DNA of 64,000 nt from Amycolatopsis thermoflava N1165 (GCF_000473265.1 NZ_KI421511.1:7909314-7973313), one strand, 5' to 3'; counted from the first letter of the stretch, positions 13,449 through 21,575 are shown. The notes: generated by a model not told the origin, from the sequence alone. Program-made: numbers and translations.

Positions 13449-13817
13449 GTGAGTGCGATCCCAGTCGCTGATGACATCCTCGACGCCGACGTGGCCGTGC
13501 TGTCGCTGGCGCAAGTGGCGGAGCAGATCGGCCTGTCGGTGAACAAGGTCCGGCAGCTGCTCCGGGACGGTCAGCTGCTCGCCGTGCGGCGCGACGGCGA
13601 CCTCATGGTCCCGGCCGACTTCTTCGTCGGCGGGCAGCCGGTGAAGGGGCTGACCGGACTGCTGACGGTGCTCGCCGACGCCGGGTTCAGCCGCACCGAG
13701 ATGCTGCGCTGGCTCTACGAGGCGGACGAGACGCTGCCCGGCAGCACCCCGATCAACGCCCTGCGCACCAACCACGGCACGGAGGTGAAGCGCCGCGCCC
13801 AGGCCATGGCGTTCTAG
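13449..13817 (+). CDS. Rv2175c-type winged-helix DNA-binding protein
   Basis: Small DNA-binding protein of 122 aa with an N-terminal helix-turn-helix (LAQVAEQIGLSVNKVRQLLRDG, MerR-like excisionase fold) and a helical C-terminal half. It matches the family of M. tuberculosis Rv2175c, which PknL phosphorylates on an N-terminal threonine to weaken DNA binding. Here the N-terminus has few Ser/Thr residues (one Ser at position 2 and one near 17), so the phosphosite may differ. It is divergent from pknL exactly as in mycobacteria. A strong bidirectional hairpin follows. Confidence 0.88.
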   Translation: MSAIPVADDILDADVAVLSLAQVAEQIGLSVNKVRQLLRDGQLLAVRRDGDLMVPADFFVGGQPVKGLTGLLTVLADAGFSRTEMLRWLYEADETLPGSTPINALRTNHGTEVKRRAQAMAF

Positions 13818-13821
13818 CGAA

Positions 13822-13849
13822 GAGGCGGGTGCGGAGTCGCACCCGCCTC
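13822..13849. terminator. Bidirectional terminator
   Basis: 12-bp perfect stem (13822-13833 with 13838-13849) and a GAGT loop between converging stops at 13817 and 13863. It can serve the DNA-binding gene and the LLM oxidoreductase gene. Confidence 0.85.
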
Positions 13850-13862
13850 CGCCCAGCAGGCC

Positions 13863-14648
13863 TCAGCCGTTCTGGGCGTCGCGCCAGGAGATCCACTTCT
13901 TCAGCAGGCCCAGGTCGTAGTCCGGGCCGCCGACGCCGACGGTGAACAGGCTCACGCCCAGCCCCCGCAGCTTCGGGCCCAGCTCGTCCGGCTCGCCCTG
14001 CACACCGGTGGAGATCTCGATCTCGCCGGCGTCGCGGCCGACGTCCGCGCAGTGCTGCTTCAGGATCCCGACCTTGCGCTCGACGGTCTCCGGGTCGCCG
14101 AAGCCGTGCCAGATGTCGGCGTGCTTCGCGACCAGCTTGAGCGTCTTCTTCTCGCCGCCGCCGCCGATCAGCACCGGGATCTTGCGGGTGGGCGCGGGGT
14201 TGAGCTTGCCCAGCCGCGACTCGATGCGCGGCAGCGCCTCGGCCAGGTCGTCCAGCCTGCCGCCCGCGGTGCCGAACTCGTAGCCGTACTCGTCGTAGTC
14301 CTTCTCGAACCAGCCGGAGCCGATGCCGAGGATTAGACGGCCGTCGCTGATGTGGTCGACCGTGCGCGCCATGTCGGCGAGCAGCTCGGGGTTGCGGTAG
14401 CTGTTGCAGGTGACCAGCGCGCCGATCTCGACCCGCGACGTCGACTCCGCCCAGGCGCCGAGCATGGTCCAGCACTCGAAGTGCATGCCGTCGGGGTCGC
14501 CGTACAACGGGTAGAAGTGGTCCCAGTTGAAGATGATGTCGACGCCGAGGTCCTCGGCGGCGGAGGCGGTTTCGCGGATGGTCCGGTAGTCGGCGTGCTG
14601 CGGCTGGAGCTGCAGCCCGATCCGGATCGGCCTGGTGGTGTCGGTCAT
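13863..14648 (-). CDS. LLM-class F420-dependent oxidoreductase
   Basis: Luciferase-like monooxygenase-fold protein (261 aa), most likely using cofactor F420, since the subfamily with an N-terminal IGLQLQPQHADY-like motif is mainly F420-dependent in actinobacteria. Visible are the TIM-barrel start (RIGLQLQPQ), the DGRLILGIGSGWFEKDY motif, and a C-terminal LFTVGVGGPDYDL. Reaction and substrate are unknown. The ATG at 14648 is the only reasonable start. It is likely monocistronic: it ends at the shared terminator and its upstream region carries the terminator of the next gene. Confidence 0.87.
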   Translation of the reverse strand: MTDTTRPIRIGLQLQPQHADYRTIRETASAAEDLGVDIIFNWDHFYPLYGDPDGMHFECWTMLGAWAESTSRVEIGALVTCNSYRNPELLADMARTVDHISDGRLILGIGSGWFEKDYDEYGYEFGTAGGRLDDLAEALPRIESRLGKLNPAPTRKIPVLIGGGGEKKTLKLVAKHADIWHGFGDPETVERKVGILKQHCADVGRDAGEIEISTGVQGEPDELGPKLRGLGVSLFTVGVGGPDYDLGLLKKWISWRDAQNG

Positions 14649-14708
14649 ACCGCCAGCCTAGCCACACCCGGGACACCCGCGCAGTGCGGCAGAAGTGCTT
14701 GCCGCGCA

Positions 14709-14746
14709 TGGACTTCCACCTGGATCGCACTCCAGGTGGAAGTCCA
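14709..14746 (-). terminator. Terminator of the polyprenyl synthase gene
   Basis: Perfect 16-bp stem (14709-14724 with 14731-14746) and a 6-nt loop, 12 nt past the stop of the minus-strand gene ending at 14758. Confidence 0.85.
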
Positions 14747-14757
14747 CTGTGTACGAC

Positions 14758-15828
14758 TCAGAAGGTGCGCTGGGTGGCGAGCTCGGCCAGCTCGGCGAGC
14801 CGGGTCGCCGCGGGTTCGGCCAGGCGGGCGCGCTCCAGCGCGGCCAGCGCGGTGCCGGTGAGCGCGGTGATCCGCTGCTCGACCGCGTCCACGGCGCCGA
14901 CCTCGGTCAGCGTCCGGCGCACCCGGTCCACCTCGTCGTCGGCGAGGTCGGCCCCGATCGCGTCGGCGATGAGCTTGTGCTGCTCCGGGTCCTCGGCCAG
15001 CTGCAGGCCCAGCGCGACCAGCAGCGTGCGCTTGCCCTCGCGCAGGTCGTCGCCCGCCGGCTTGCCGGTGACCGACGGGTCGCCGAACACGCCGAGCAGG
15101 TCGTCCCGCAGCTGGAACGCCACGCCGAGGTCGTCGCCGAACTCGCGCAGCGTCGCGATGCGCTGCTCGTCCGCGCCTGCCAGCGCGGCGCCCAGGTGCA
15201 GCGGGCGCTGCACGGTGTAGGCGGCGGTCTTGAGGCGCGACACCCGCAGCGCGGCCTCCGGCGAGGTGTCGCCGGTGGCCTGCGTGCGCACGTCCAGGTA
15301 CTGGCCGGCGAGCACCTCGGTGCGCATGGCGCGCCACGCCGGGCGCGCGGCGTCGAGGGTCGCGGCGGGCAGCGGGGCGCTGTTGAACATGTCGTCCGCC
15401 CAGGCCAGCGCCAGGTCGCCGATCAGGACCGACGCGGCCAGGCCGAACGTCTCGGGTGCGCCGAGCCAGCCGTTCGCCCGGTGCTCGCGGGCGTAGGAGA
15501 CGTGCACGGTGGGGCGGCCGCGGCGCGAGTCGGAGGAGTCGATGAGGTCGTCGTGGATCAACGCGCACGCCTGAACCAGTTCGAGGCTGGCCACGGCCCG
15601 CAGCACGCCCTCGGCGTCGGGGCCCTCCGGGTCGCCGCCCGCGCCGCGCCACGCCCACCACGCGAACGTCGGCCGCAGCCGCTTGCCGCCGCCGAGCACG
15701 AAACCGGTCAGCGTGTCGACGCCGGAGCCGAACGCCGGCTGGGCCGCCCGGACGGCCGCGCCCGCCTCGGTGAGGAACGCGGCCAGGTGGCGTTCCAGGT
15801 GCTGGGGCAGGTCGGCGTCGAAGTCCAT
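14758..15828 (-). CDS. Polyprenyl (geranylgeranyl) diphosphate synthase, IdsA2 type
   Basis: trans-Isoprenyl diphosphate synthase of 356 aa that condenses isopentenyl diphosphate onto an allylic primer. Both aspartate-rich motifs are clear: DDLID at 93-97 and DDLLGVFGD at 242-250, with GGGKRLRP at 46-53. There is no large residue pattern from which I can fix chain length; C20 (GGPP) or C15 are both possible. Context matches M. tuberculosis idsA2 (Rv2173) near pknL. It is divergent from the PIG-L deacetylase gene with a 78-bp gap; the ATG at 15828 has only a weak -10 (GACGAT) 6 nt before it. Confidence 0.92.
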   Translation of the reverse strand: MDFDADLPQHLERHLAAFLTEAGAAVRAAQPAFGSGVDTLTGFVLGGGKRLRPTFAWWAWRGAGGDPEGPDAEGVLRAVASLELVQACALIHDDLIDSSDSRRGRPTVHVSYAREHRANGWLGAPETFGLAASVLIGDLALAWADDMFNSAPLPAATLDAARPAWRAMRTEVLAGQYLDVRTQATGDTSPEAALRVSRLKTAAYTVQRPLHLGAALAGADEQRIATLREFGDDLGVAFQLRDDLLGVFGDPSVTGKPAGDDLREGKRTLLVALGLQLAEDPEQHKLIADAIGADLADDEVDRVRRTLTEVGAVDAVEQRITALTGTALAALERARLAEPAATRLAELAELATQRTF

Positions 15829-15894
15829 GCGCCTATCGTCGACGACATGCCCAAGGCGCGCTTGGCGGGGTGGCCGCGATGTGATCGGCGCCCG

Positions 15895-15906
15895 TAGGCT
15901 CGGTTC
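15895..15906 (+). promoter_or_regulatory. Leaderless promoter -10 of PIG-L deacetylase gene
   Basis: TAGGCT at 15895-15900, 6 nt spacer, then GTG at 15907. No Shine-Dalgarno sequence is present. Confidence 0.6.
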
Positions 15907-16701
15907 GTGGCGACCTTGGTGACGTTTCACGCCCATCCCGACGACGAGTGCATCGCCTGCGGCGGGATCATGCGCAAGGCCTTCGAGGAGGGGCACCGGG
16001 TCGTGCTCGTCGTCGCGACCCGTGGCGAGCACGGCGAGGTCCCGCCGGGCTTCCTCGCCGACGACGAGCCGCTGTGGCGGCGCCGGGTCGAGGAGACCAG
16101 GGCGGCGGCCGAGATCCTCGGCGCGAAACGGCTGGAGTTCCTCGGCTACACCGATTCCGGGATGATGGGCACGCCGGAGAACGACCTGCCCGGCTCGTTC
16201 TGGCGGGCGCCGGTGGAGGAGGCGGCGGCGAAGCTCGCCGCGATCCTGCGCGAGGAGCGGGCGGACGTGCTGACCGTCTACGACGACAACGGCACCTACG
16301 GCCACCCGGACCACATCCAGGTGCACCGCGTCGGGATGCGCGCGGCCGAGCTCGCCGGCACGCCACGGGTGTACCAGAGCACGGTCAACACCGACCACAT
16401 GCGGGCCGGCCTGGCGGAGTTCGCCGCGCGGGCCGCCGAGTCCGGCATCAAGATCCCCGGGGTCGAAAATCTCGGCGAGCTGGGCAAGCCGGCCGCGGAG
16501 ATCACCGCCGCGGTCGACGTGCGGCCGTGGCTGAACGTCAAGCGCGCGGCGATGCGCGCGCACGCCAGCCAGATCAGCGAGCAGTCCCTGTTCCTGGCGA
16601 TGCCCGAGGACGCGTTCACCCACGCCTTCGGCACCGAGTGGTTCATCCGCGCGGGCCAGGGGCCGGGCATCACCGAGACCGACCTGATGGCGGGGCTCTA
16701 G
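15907..16701 (+). CDS. PIG-L family deacetylase (MshB/Mca-like)
   Basis: Zinc-dependent N-acetylglucosamine-type deacetylase of 264 aa. Metal and catalytic residues are visible in HPDDE (10-14) and HPDH (133-136). The family includes MshB (mycothiol synthesis), Mca (mycothiol S-conjugate amidase) and antibiotic deacetylases. The protein is shorter than Mca and lacks clear features to choose among them, so the substrate stays open. Its stop overlaps the stop of the converging glyoxalase gene within the tetranucleotide CTAG. Confidence 0.88.
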   Translation: MATLVTFHAHPDDECIACGGIMRKAFEEGHRVVLVVATRGEHGEVPPGFLADDEPLWRRRVEETRAAAEILGAKRLEFLGYTDSGMMGTPENDLPGSFWRAPVEEAAAKLAAILREERADVLTVYDDNGTYGHPDHIQVHRVGMRAAELAGTPRVYQSTVNTDHMRAGLAEFAARAAESGIKIPGVENLGELGKPAAEITAAVDVRPWLNVKRAAMRAHASQISEQSLFLAMPEDAFTHAFGTEWFIRAGQGPGITETDLMAGL

Positions 16702-17135
16702 GACTCCACCAGGCCGAGCCGCACCCGGCCGTCCGGGTCGACCGACCACGCCGGGTTGTGCGCGACCTCCCAGATCAGCCCGTTCGGGTCGCGGAAGTGG
16801 CCGTGGTAGCCGCCGAACGCGGCCTGCTGGCCGGCCTTCACGATCTCCGCGCCGGCCCCGGCGGCCTTCGCGAGGCAGCGGTCGACCTCGTCCGGGCTGC
16901 CCACGTTGTGCGACAACGTCAGCCCGGCCGGCCCGGTGATGTCGGTGCTGTTCATGTCGGCGGCGAACTTCACCGCGTCGAACAGCCCGAGCGTGACGCC
17001 GGGGGCGATCTGGAAGAACAGGATTTCGCCCGGCACGTCCAGCAACGGCTGCCAGCCCAGCCCGGTCACGTAGAACGCCCTGGCGGCGTCGGTGTCCCGG
17101 GTCGCCACCGTGATGAAGTGCACGCCTTGTTCCAT
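16698..17135 (-). CDS. VOC/glyoxalase-family protein
   Basis: Single-chain vicinal oxygen chelate domain protein of 145 aa, with the beta-alpha-beta-beta-beta repeats beginning FITVATRDTDAARAFY and ending FRDPNGLIWEVAHN. Metal-ligand positions are only partly conserved (His6, Glu near the C-terminal motif), so enzymatic activity is uncertain. It is divergent from an AraC-type regulator (9 bp apart), a common pairing that suggests the regulator controls it. The ATG start is 17135. Confidence 0.85.
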   Translation of the reverse strand: MEQGVHFITVATRDTDAARAFYVTGLGWQPLLDVPGEILFFQIAPGVTLGLFDAVKFAADMNSTDITGPAGLTLSHNVGSPDEVDRCLAKAAGAGAEIVKAGQQAAFGGYHGHFRDPNGLIWEVAHNPAWSVDPDGRVRLGLVES

Positions 17136-17144
17136 ACTCGGAGC

Positions 17145-17897
17145 ATGGCAGCCGCGCCCGGGGACGGCTTGAACGAAACGGACACCTACCGCGAACAGGT
17201 GGGTTCCGGCGTCGTGCGCTGCTGGTGGGCGCAGCGGGCGCCGGGCGAGTACGTGCAGCGGGTGGTGCCGGACGCGGCGGCGGACGTGATCGTGGCGTCG
17301 ACCGGCGCGGCCTGCCTGGTGGGGCCCACGCTGGCGCCCGCGTTGCACCAGTTGCCACCCGGCGCGGAGCTGCGCGGGCTGCGGCTGCGGACCGAGGCGA
17401 TCGCGGCGGTGCTGGGCCTGCCGGGCCACGAGGTGCGGGACGCGGTGGTGCCGTTGGGCGCGGTGCTGCCGGACGCGGCCGCCCGGACGGTCGCGGAATC
17501 GGTGTGGCGCGGCGCTTTCCCGTCGGCGCTGCGTCCGCGGCCGGGTGATCCGCGGGTGCGGCACGCGGTGAGCCGGATCTGGCGGGGCGCGCCGCTGGAC
17601 TCGGTGGCGGACGAGGTGTCGCTGACGGGCCGCCAGTTGCGCCGGCTGTTCACCGAGCACGTCGGCCTCGGGCCCAAGGCGCTGCAGCGGATCGTGCGGT
17701 TCCAGCGTTTCCTGCGCAGCGCGGACGCCGTGCGCCCGTCGTCGCTGGCGGACTCCGCGGCGGCCGCCGGCTACGCCGACCAGGCCCACCTGACGCGCGA
17801 GACGCGTGACCTGGCCGGGGTGACGCCCACGGTGCTGATCCGGGAACGCCACGGCCTGGCGACGCCGGACGCCGCGGGCGCGGTGGCCGTCTTCTGA
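17145..17897 (+). CDS. AraC-family transcriptional regulator
   Basis: Regulator of 250 aa: an N-terminal sensing domain of the DUF6597 type (about 15-120; REQVGSGVVRCWWAQRAPGEYVQRVVPD) and a C-terminal AraC helix-turn-helix pair (about 155-240) with LTGRQLRRLFTEHVGLGPK and the second helix region SAAAAGYADQAHLTRE. The start ATG at 17145 is 9 bp from the divergent VOC gene start, so a single operator could control both. Ligand unknown. Confidence 0.88.
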   Translation: MAAAPGDGLNETDTYREQVGSGVVRCWWAQRAPGEYVQRVVPDAAADVIVASTGAACLVGPTLAPALHQLPPGAELRGLRLRTEAIAAVLGLPGHEVRDAVVPLGAVLPDAAARTVAESVWRGAFPSALRPRPGDPRVRHAVSRIWRGAPLDSVADEVSLTGRQLRRLFTEHVGLGPKALQRIVRFQRFLRSADAVRPSSLADSAAAAGYADQAHLTRETRDLAGVTPTVLIRERHGLATPDAAGAVAVF

Positions 17898-17937
17898 CGC
17901 AGCGGGAGGAGCCGCTCGTCCGTCGTCGAACCGGGCA

Positions 17938-18495
17938 CTACGTGTGCTCGGAGACCAGCACCGCGCGGGTGCCCGGCTCCAGGGCCTGGAAGATGTGCTC
18001 CACGTCGCCCGGGTAGGCGATGTAGTCGCCGGGGGCGAGTTCCACCGGCTCGTCCACCAGGCCGACCAGGGCCCGGCCCGAGCTGAGTACCACGTGCTCC
18101 ACCACGCCGGGCATGTGCGGGTCGGAGCGGCGCGGCGTGCCCGGCTCGGCCGCGATGCGGAAGATGTCGCGACGCGCGTTCGGCGGGCAGGACGCCACGA
18201 GTGTCGCCACGTAGTCCGAGCGCTCCGAGTAGAACGTGGGCCCCTCGTCGGCGCGGATGACCTGCACCTGCGGCCGCACCGGCTCGACCAGCCGCGCGAA
18301 CGGCACGTCGAGCACCACGCTGAGCGCCCACAGCGTCTCCACGCTCGGGTTGCCGCTGCCGGATTCCAGCTGGGACAACGTCGACTTGGCGATGCCCGCC
18401 CGCTTGGCGACCTCGCTCAGGGACAGCCCGGTGCGGGCGCGTTCCCGTCGCAGGGAGGCTGCGATGACGTCCAGTGGTGCGCCGCGCTCGGCCAT
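17938..18495 (-). CDS. XRE-type repressor with C-terminal cupin
   Basis: Regulator of 185 aa: helix-turn-helix at about 12-65 (LSLSEVAKRAGIAKSTLSQLESGSGNPS) followed by a cupin_2 domain at about 105-180 (HVVLSSGRALVGLVDEPVELAPGDYIAYPGDVEH). This architecture usually senses a small metabolite. It is divergent from azlCD, and in many genomes such XRE-cupin genes sit next to amino-acid exporters, so azlCD is the likely target. The ATG at 18495 has GGAG upstream; an earlier in-frame start at 18540 is less likely. Confidence 0.9.
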   Translation of the reverse strand: MAERGAPLDVIAASLRRERARTGLSLSEVAKRAGIAKSTLSQLESGSGNPSVETLWALSVVLDVPFARLVEPVRPQVQVIRADEGPTFYSERSDYVATLVASCPPNARRDIFRIAAEPGTPRRSDPHMPGVVEHVVLSSGRALVGLVDEPVELAPGDYIAYPGDVEHIFQALEPGTRAVLVSEHT

Positions 18496-18546
18496 GCGTG
18501 TTCGCTCCAGAAGTCCGGTTGTTCGCCTTGACGAACGCATCGGTCG

Positions 18547-18587
18547 GTGTTCAGTATGGAAGGTGATGCGTACGATATACCGAACAC
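18547..18587. promoter_or_regulatory. Inverted repeat around the azlC start
   Basis: GTGTTCAGTAT (18547-18557) and ATACCGAACAC (18577-18587) are inverted copies matching at 10 of 11 positions, centres 30 bp apart, flanking the azlC start codon. A candidate operator for the divergent XRE-cupin regulator. Confidence 0.45.
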
Positions 18588-19228
18588 TCGACCGTCGCCT
18601 GCTGCGCGACGTCGCCCTGGTGGCGCTGGCCGACGGGGTCGTCGGCGTCTCCTACGGCGCCATCAGCACCGGCTCCGGCTTCGGCGCGTGGCTGCCGGTG
18701 GTGATGTCGCTGGTGGTGTTCGCAGGCGCGGCCCAGTTCCTCTTCGTCGGGCTGGTGGCCGCGGGCGGCAGCCCGTTCGCGGCGGCGGTCGCCGGGCTGC
18801 TGGTCAACAGCAGGCACCTGCCGTTCGGCATGGCGGTCAGCGAGGTGCTCGGCCGCCGCGGGCGCATCCTGGGCAGCCACCTGATGACGGACGAGAACGT
18901 GGCGTTCGCACTGGCGCAGGAGGACGCCGCACGCCGTCGCGCCGCCTACTGGGCCTGCGGGATCAGCATCTTCGTGTGCTGGAACGTGGGCGTGCTCGCG
19001 GGGGCCTTCGCGGGCACGGTCATCGGCGACACCGACGCGTTCGGCCTGGACGCCGCCTTCCCGGCCGTGCTGCTCGCGCTGGTGCTGCCGTCGCTCAAGG
19101 ACCGCGACACCCGCCACGCGGCGGTGGCCGGCGCGGCGGTCGCGCTCGCGGCCACCCCGTTCCTGCCCGCGGGACTGCCGGTGCTGCTCGCGCTGGCCGG
19201 CGTGCTGGTGCTGGTGGTGCGGCGATGA
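18566..19228 (+). CDS. azlC: AzlC-family branched-chain amino acid exporter, large subunit
   Basis: Integral membrane protein of 220 aa with about seven hydrophobic segments, matching AzlC/YgaZ. With the small partner AzlD it forms an exporter of branched-chain or related amino acids. The conserved region with VGVSYGAISTGSGFGAW and AGAAQF is at 20-60. ATG at 18566 is chosen; a GTG directly before it is possible, and the GGAAGG just upstream is rather close. Its last codons overlap azlD in ATGA, which indicates coupling. Confidence 0.9.
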   Translation: MRTIYRTLDRRLLRDVALVALADGVVGVSYGAISTGSGFGAWLPVVMSLVVFAGAAQFLFVGLVAAGGSPFAAAVAGLLVNSRHLPFGMAVSEVLGRRGRILGSHLMTDENVAFALAQEDAARRRAAYWACGISIFVCWNVGVLAGAFAGTVIGDTDAFGLDAAFPAVLLALVLPSLKDRDTRHAAVAGAAVALAATPFLPAGLPVLLALAGVLVLVVRR

Positions 19229-19536
19229 CCCTGCTGATCGCGATCGCGGTGCTCGCCGTTGGCACCTTCGCGTTCCGGTTCGCCGGGCCGGTTCTGCAGT
19301 CGAGGATCCAGCTCTCGGCCAGGGTGCAGAACCTGATGGCGGTCTCGGCGACGGTCCTGCTGGTCGCCGTCGTGGCGACGGGCGCACTCGCGGAGGGCCA
19401 CGGCTTCGCCGGGTTCGCCCGCCCGATCGGCGTTGCCGTCGGCGGCGTGCTCGCCTGGCGGAAGGCGCCGTTCCTGGTGGTGGTCGTCGCCGCGGCGGCG
19501 GTCACCGCGCTGCTGAGGCTGGCCGGCGTGCCCTAG
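19225..19536 (+). CDS. azlD: AzlD-family small subunit
   Basis: Membrane protein of 103 aa with three or four helices, the AzlD/YgaH partner of AzlC. The family hallmark TFAFRFAGP is at about 14-22. The ATG overlaps the azlC stop by 4 bp. Its TAG stop is shared with the converging globin gene in CTAG. Confidence 0.9.
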   Translation: MTLLIAIAVLAVGTFAFRFAGPVLQSRIQLSARVQNLMAVSATVLLVAVVATGALAEGHGFAGFARPIGVAVGGVLAWRKAPFLVVVVAAAAVTALLRLAGVP

Positions 19537-20285
19537 CCCTGCCAGGGACGCACAGAACCCCAGCCCCAGACCGGCATCGGCTCGTCGACGGCGGGGCGTG
19601 CGCCGAGACGCGAGAAGAACACCGCCAGCCGCGTGCCCCACTCCAGGTAGGCGACGAACGCCGACCGGAACTCCGGGTCCGACGGCAGGCCCACCTCGTC
19701 CGCGGTCTCCAGCAGGAGGCCGATCCAGCGGCGGCGCTGCTCTTCGGTGATCGCCTTGCCGAGGTGCTTCGACACCATGTGGCGGTGACCGCCGCGGTGC
19801 GTGCTGTAGTCCTTCGGGCCGCCGAACACCTCGCCGACCCACTGCGCGACGTGCTTCGCGTGCTCGGGGTCGATGCCGGCGAACAGCGGCGCGAGCAGGT
19901 CGTCCGCGGGCACTTTCTGGTAGAACGCGGTGAACAGCTTCTCGAACGCCTCGGCGCCGCCCGCCCACTCGTACAGGCTCGGCAGGGGACTGCCGATGTC
20001 GACGGGTTCGTAGTGGCGCATTTCCTCGATGGCGTCGACGAAGCCGCGGACCTCGGCGAAGAAGGGCGGGAAGTGCGGGCCCTTCCGGAAACCGGTCAGG
20101 TGCGCGTCGGCGGAGGTCCAGGTGAGCCGGACGACGTAGCACTCCGGTTCGTCCACGCAGCGGGTCATCTCGAAGTCGTGGCACTCGGGAGCGGCGGCCA
20201 GATGCGCGGAGGCGCGCCGGTAGGCGTCCTCGAACTCCGCGCCCTGCCCGGCGGGAATCCGGTAGCGGATGTATTCGGTGAGCAC
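19533..20285 (-). CDS. Antibiotic-monooxygenase domain fused to truncated haemoglobin
   Basis: Two-domain protein of 250 aa. Residues 1-95 form an ABM (antibiotic biosynthesis monooxygenase) ferredoxin-like domain (YIRYRIPAGQGAEFEDAYRRA). Residues about 105-245 are a group II truncated haemoglobin, with Tyr of FYQKV at the B10 position, the proximal-His region HRHMVSKHLG, and Trp of RRRWIGLL at G8. The same chimera has been described from Streptomyces avermitilis. An oxygen, nitric oxide or quinone-related redox role is plausible but unproven. GTG start at 20285. It is divergent from an HxlR regulator with 53 bp between them. Confidence 0.9.
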   Translation of the reverse strand: MLTEYIRYRIPAGQGAEFEDAYRRASAHLAAAPECHDFEMTRCVDEPECYVVRLTWTSADAHLTGFRKGPHFPPFFAEVRGFVDAIEEMRHYEPVDIGSPLPSLYEWAGGAEAFEKLFTAFYQKVPADDLLAPLFAGIDPEHAKHVAQWVGEVFGGPKDYSTHRGGHRHMVSKHLGKAITEEQRRRWIGLLLETADEVGLPSDPEFRSAFVAYLEWGTRLAVFFSRLGARPAVDEPMPVWGWGSVRPWQG

Positions 20286-20318
20286 CGGTCAAGTCGAGCA
20301 CCTGTGCCGTGGCCCGGC

Positions 20319-20338
20319 AAGTACGTACTTTGTGGTGC
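20319..20338. promoter_or_regulatory. HxlR operator overlapping a leaderless promoter
   Basis: AAGTACGTACTT (20319-20330) is a perfect 12-bp palindrome. TACTTT (20326-20331), a -10 box, lies 7 nt before the GTG start of the HxlR gene and overlaps the palindrome's right half. HxlR-family regulators typically bind TAC...GTA-type dyads, so autoregulation and control of the divergent globin gene are likely. Confidence 0.6.
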
Positions 20339-20686
20339 GTGAACACGACACGCACGCGCTACCACTGCCCGGTCGAACTCGCCGTCGACGTCATCGGCGG
20401 CAAGTGGGCCGTGGTCGTGCTGGCGTACTTGAAGGAGCGCGACCACCGGTACGGCGAGCTGCGCAGGCGCATGCCGGGCATCAGCGAGAAGGTGCTGACG
20501 ACGCGGTTGCGGGAGCTGGAGGCGGCCGGGCTGGTGGAGAGGTCCGTGCAGGACGGCGCGATCCGGTCCGTCACCTACCGCCTGTCCGCGGAGGGCGCGG
20601 AGCTGGCCCCGGCGCTGCAGATCCTGCACGACTGGGGACAGCGCCGGGCGCAGCGGGAGGGGGTGCGCATCGAACCGGCCGGGTAG
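20339..20686 (+). CDS. HxlR-family regulator
   Basis: Winged-helix regulator of 115 aa (HxlR/MarR-like). Cys10 in RYHCPVELA sits at the position of the redox-active Cys in quinone- and diamide-sensing relatives such as YodB. The DNA-binding region follows (IGGKWAVVVLAYL, RRRMPGISEKVLTTRLRELE). The GTG at 20339 is chosen because a -10 lies 7 nt before it and because it gives the canonical N-terminus. Pairing with a divergent monooxygenase-globin suggests an electrophile or redox-stress switch. Confidence 0.9.
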   Translation: MNTTRTRYHCPVELAVDVIGGKWAVVVLAYLKERDHRYGELRRRMPGISEKVLTTRLRELEAAGLVERSVQDGAIRSVTYRLSAEGAELAPALQILHDWGQRRAQREGVRIEPAG

Positions 20687-20708
20687 CGGCGGCTCCGGAA
20701 GTCCGGGC

Positions 20709-21575
20709 TTAACCGTGCAGCCGGCTCGCCTCCGCGCGGATCGCTTCCGACAGGGCCGCGGTGGGGCCCCGTGGCGTGGCCGACCGGGTGGTCAGCAGGA
20801 ACTGCACCTCGCCCGGGTCGGGCAGTCCGTGGCCGGCCGGGAGTTCCGCCAGTCCGGCCGGGATCAGGCTCCGGGCGAACACCACGACGCCGAGGCCGGC
20901 GAGCGCCGCCGCGCGCAGGCCGTTCAGGCTGCCGCTCGTGCAGACGATCCGCCACGGCTTTCCGTTGTCCTGCAACGACTCCAGCGCCCTGGCGCGGGTG
21001 ATGCTCGGCGGCGGGTAGGCGATCAGCGGCACCGGCGCGCCGGGCTCCAGCTCGAACCCCTCGCGCCCCACCCACACCAGCGGGTCCGTCCACAACGGAC
21101 TTCCCGTCTCGTCGCCCGCGCGCCGCTTGCCCAGCACCAGGTCCAGCTCGCCCGCGCGCAGCTTCTCGTGCAGCACACCGGACAGATCCACGGTCAGTTC
21201 GAGGTCGACCAGCGGGTGCAGCCGCCGGAACTCGCGCAGGATCTCCGGCAAGGGCCCGACCACGAAGTCCTCCGACGCGCCGAACCGCACCCGGCCGCGC
21301 AACTCCGGCCCGGCGAAGTAGGCCAGCGCCCGCTCGATGTCCTCCAGGATCGTCCCGGCGAACCCGATCATCGCCTCGCCGTCCGGCGTCAGCGACACCG
21401 AATGCGTGTCGCGCAGCAGGAGTTGCTGCGAGGTCGCCTCTTCGAGCTTGCGCACGTGCTGGCTCACCGTCGACTGCCGCAGCCCGAGCCGCTGCCCGGC
21501 GCGCGTGAAGCTGCGGGTCTCGGCCACCGTCAGGAACGTCCGCAACCACACGGGATCGAGCACACCGGCCTCCAT
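20709..21575 (-). CDS. LysR-family transcriptional regulator
   Basis: LTTR of 288 aa: N-terminal winged helix (8-65; LRTFLTVAETRSFTRAGQRLGLRQSTVSQHVRKLE) and a two-lobe effector domain (about 90-285). The stop lies just past the converging HxlR gene end. It is divergent from a BASS-family transporter gene, which is its probable target. A perfect 15-bp dyad overlaps its start codon. Effector unknown. Confidence 0.93.
   Translation of the reverse strand: MEAGVLDPVWLRTFLTVAETRSFTRAGQRLGLRQSTVSQHVRKLEEATSQQLLLRDTHSVSLTPDGEAMIGFAGTILEDIERALAYFAGPELRGRVRFGASEDFVVGPLPEILREFRRLHPLVDLELTVDLSGVLHEKLRAGELDLVLGKRRAGDETGSPLWTDPLVWVGREGFELEPGAPVPLIAYPPPSITRARALESLQDNGKPWRIVCTSGSLNGLRAAALAGLGVVVFARSLIPAGLAELPAGHGLPDPGEVQFLLTTRSATPRGPTAALSEAIRAEASRLHG

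Noticed and set aside
11278..13452. Long open frame on the plus strand opposite pknL (about 724 codons)
   Set aside because: It is a shadow of the kinase gene caused by high GC: low-complexity His/Arg/Gly composition and no family features, while the opposite strand has all kinase and PASTA motifs.
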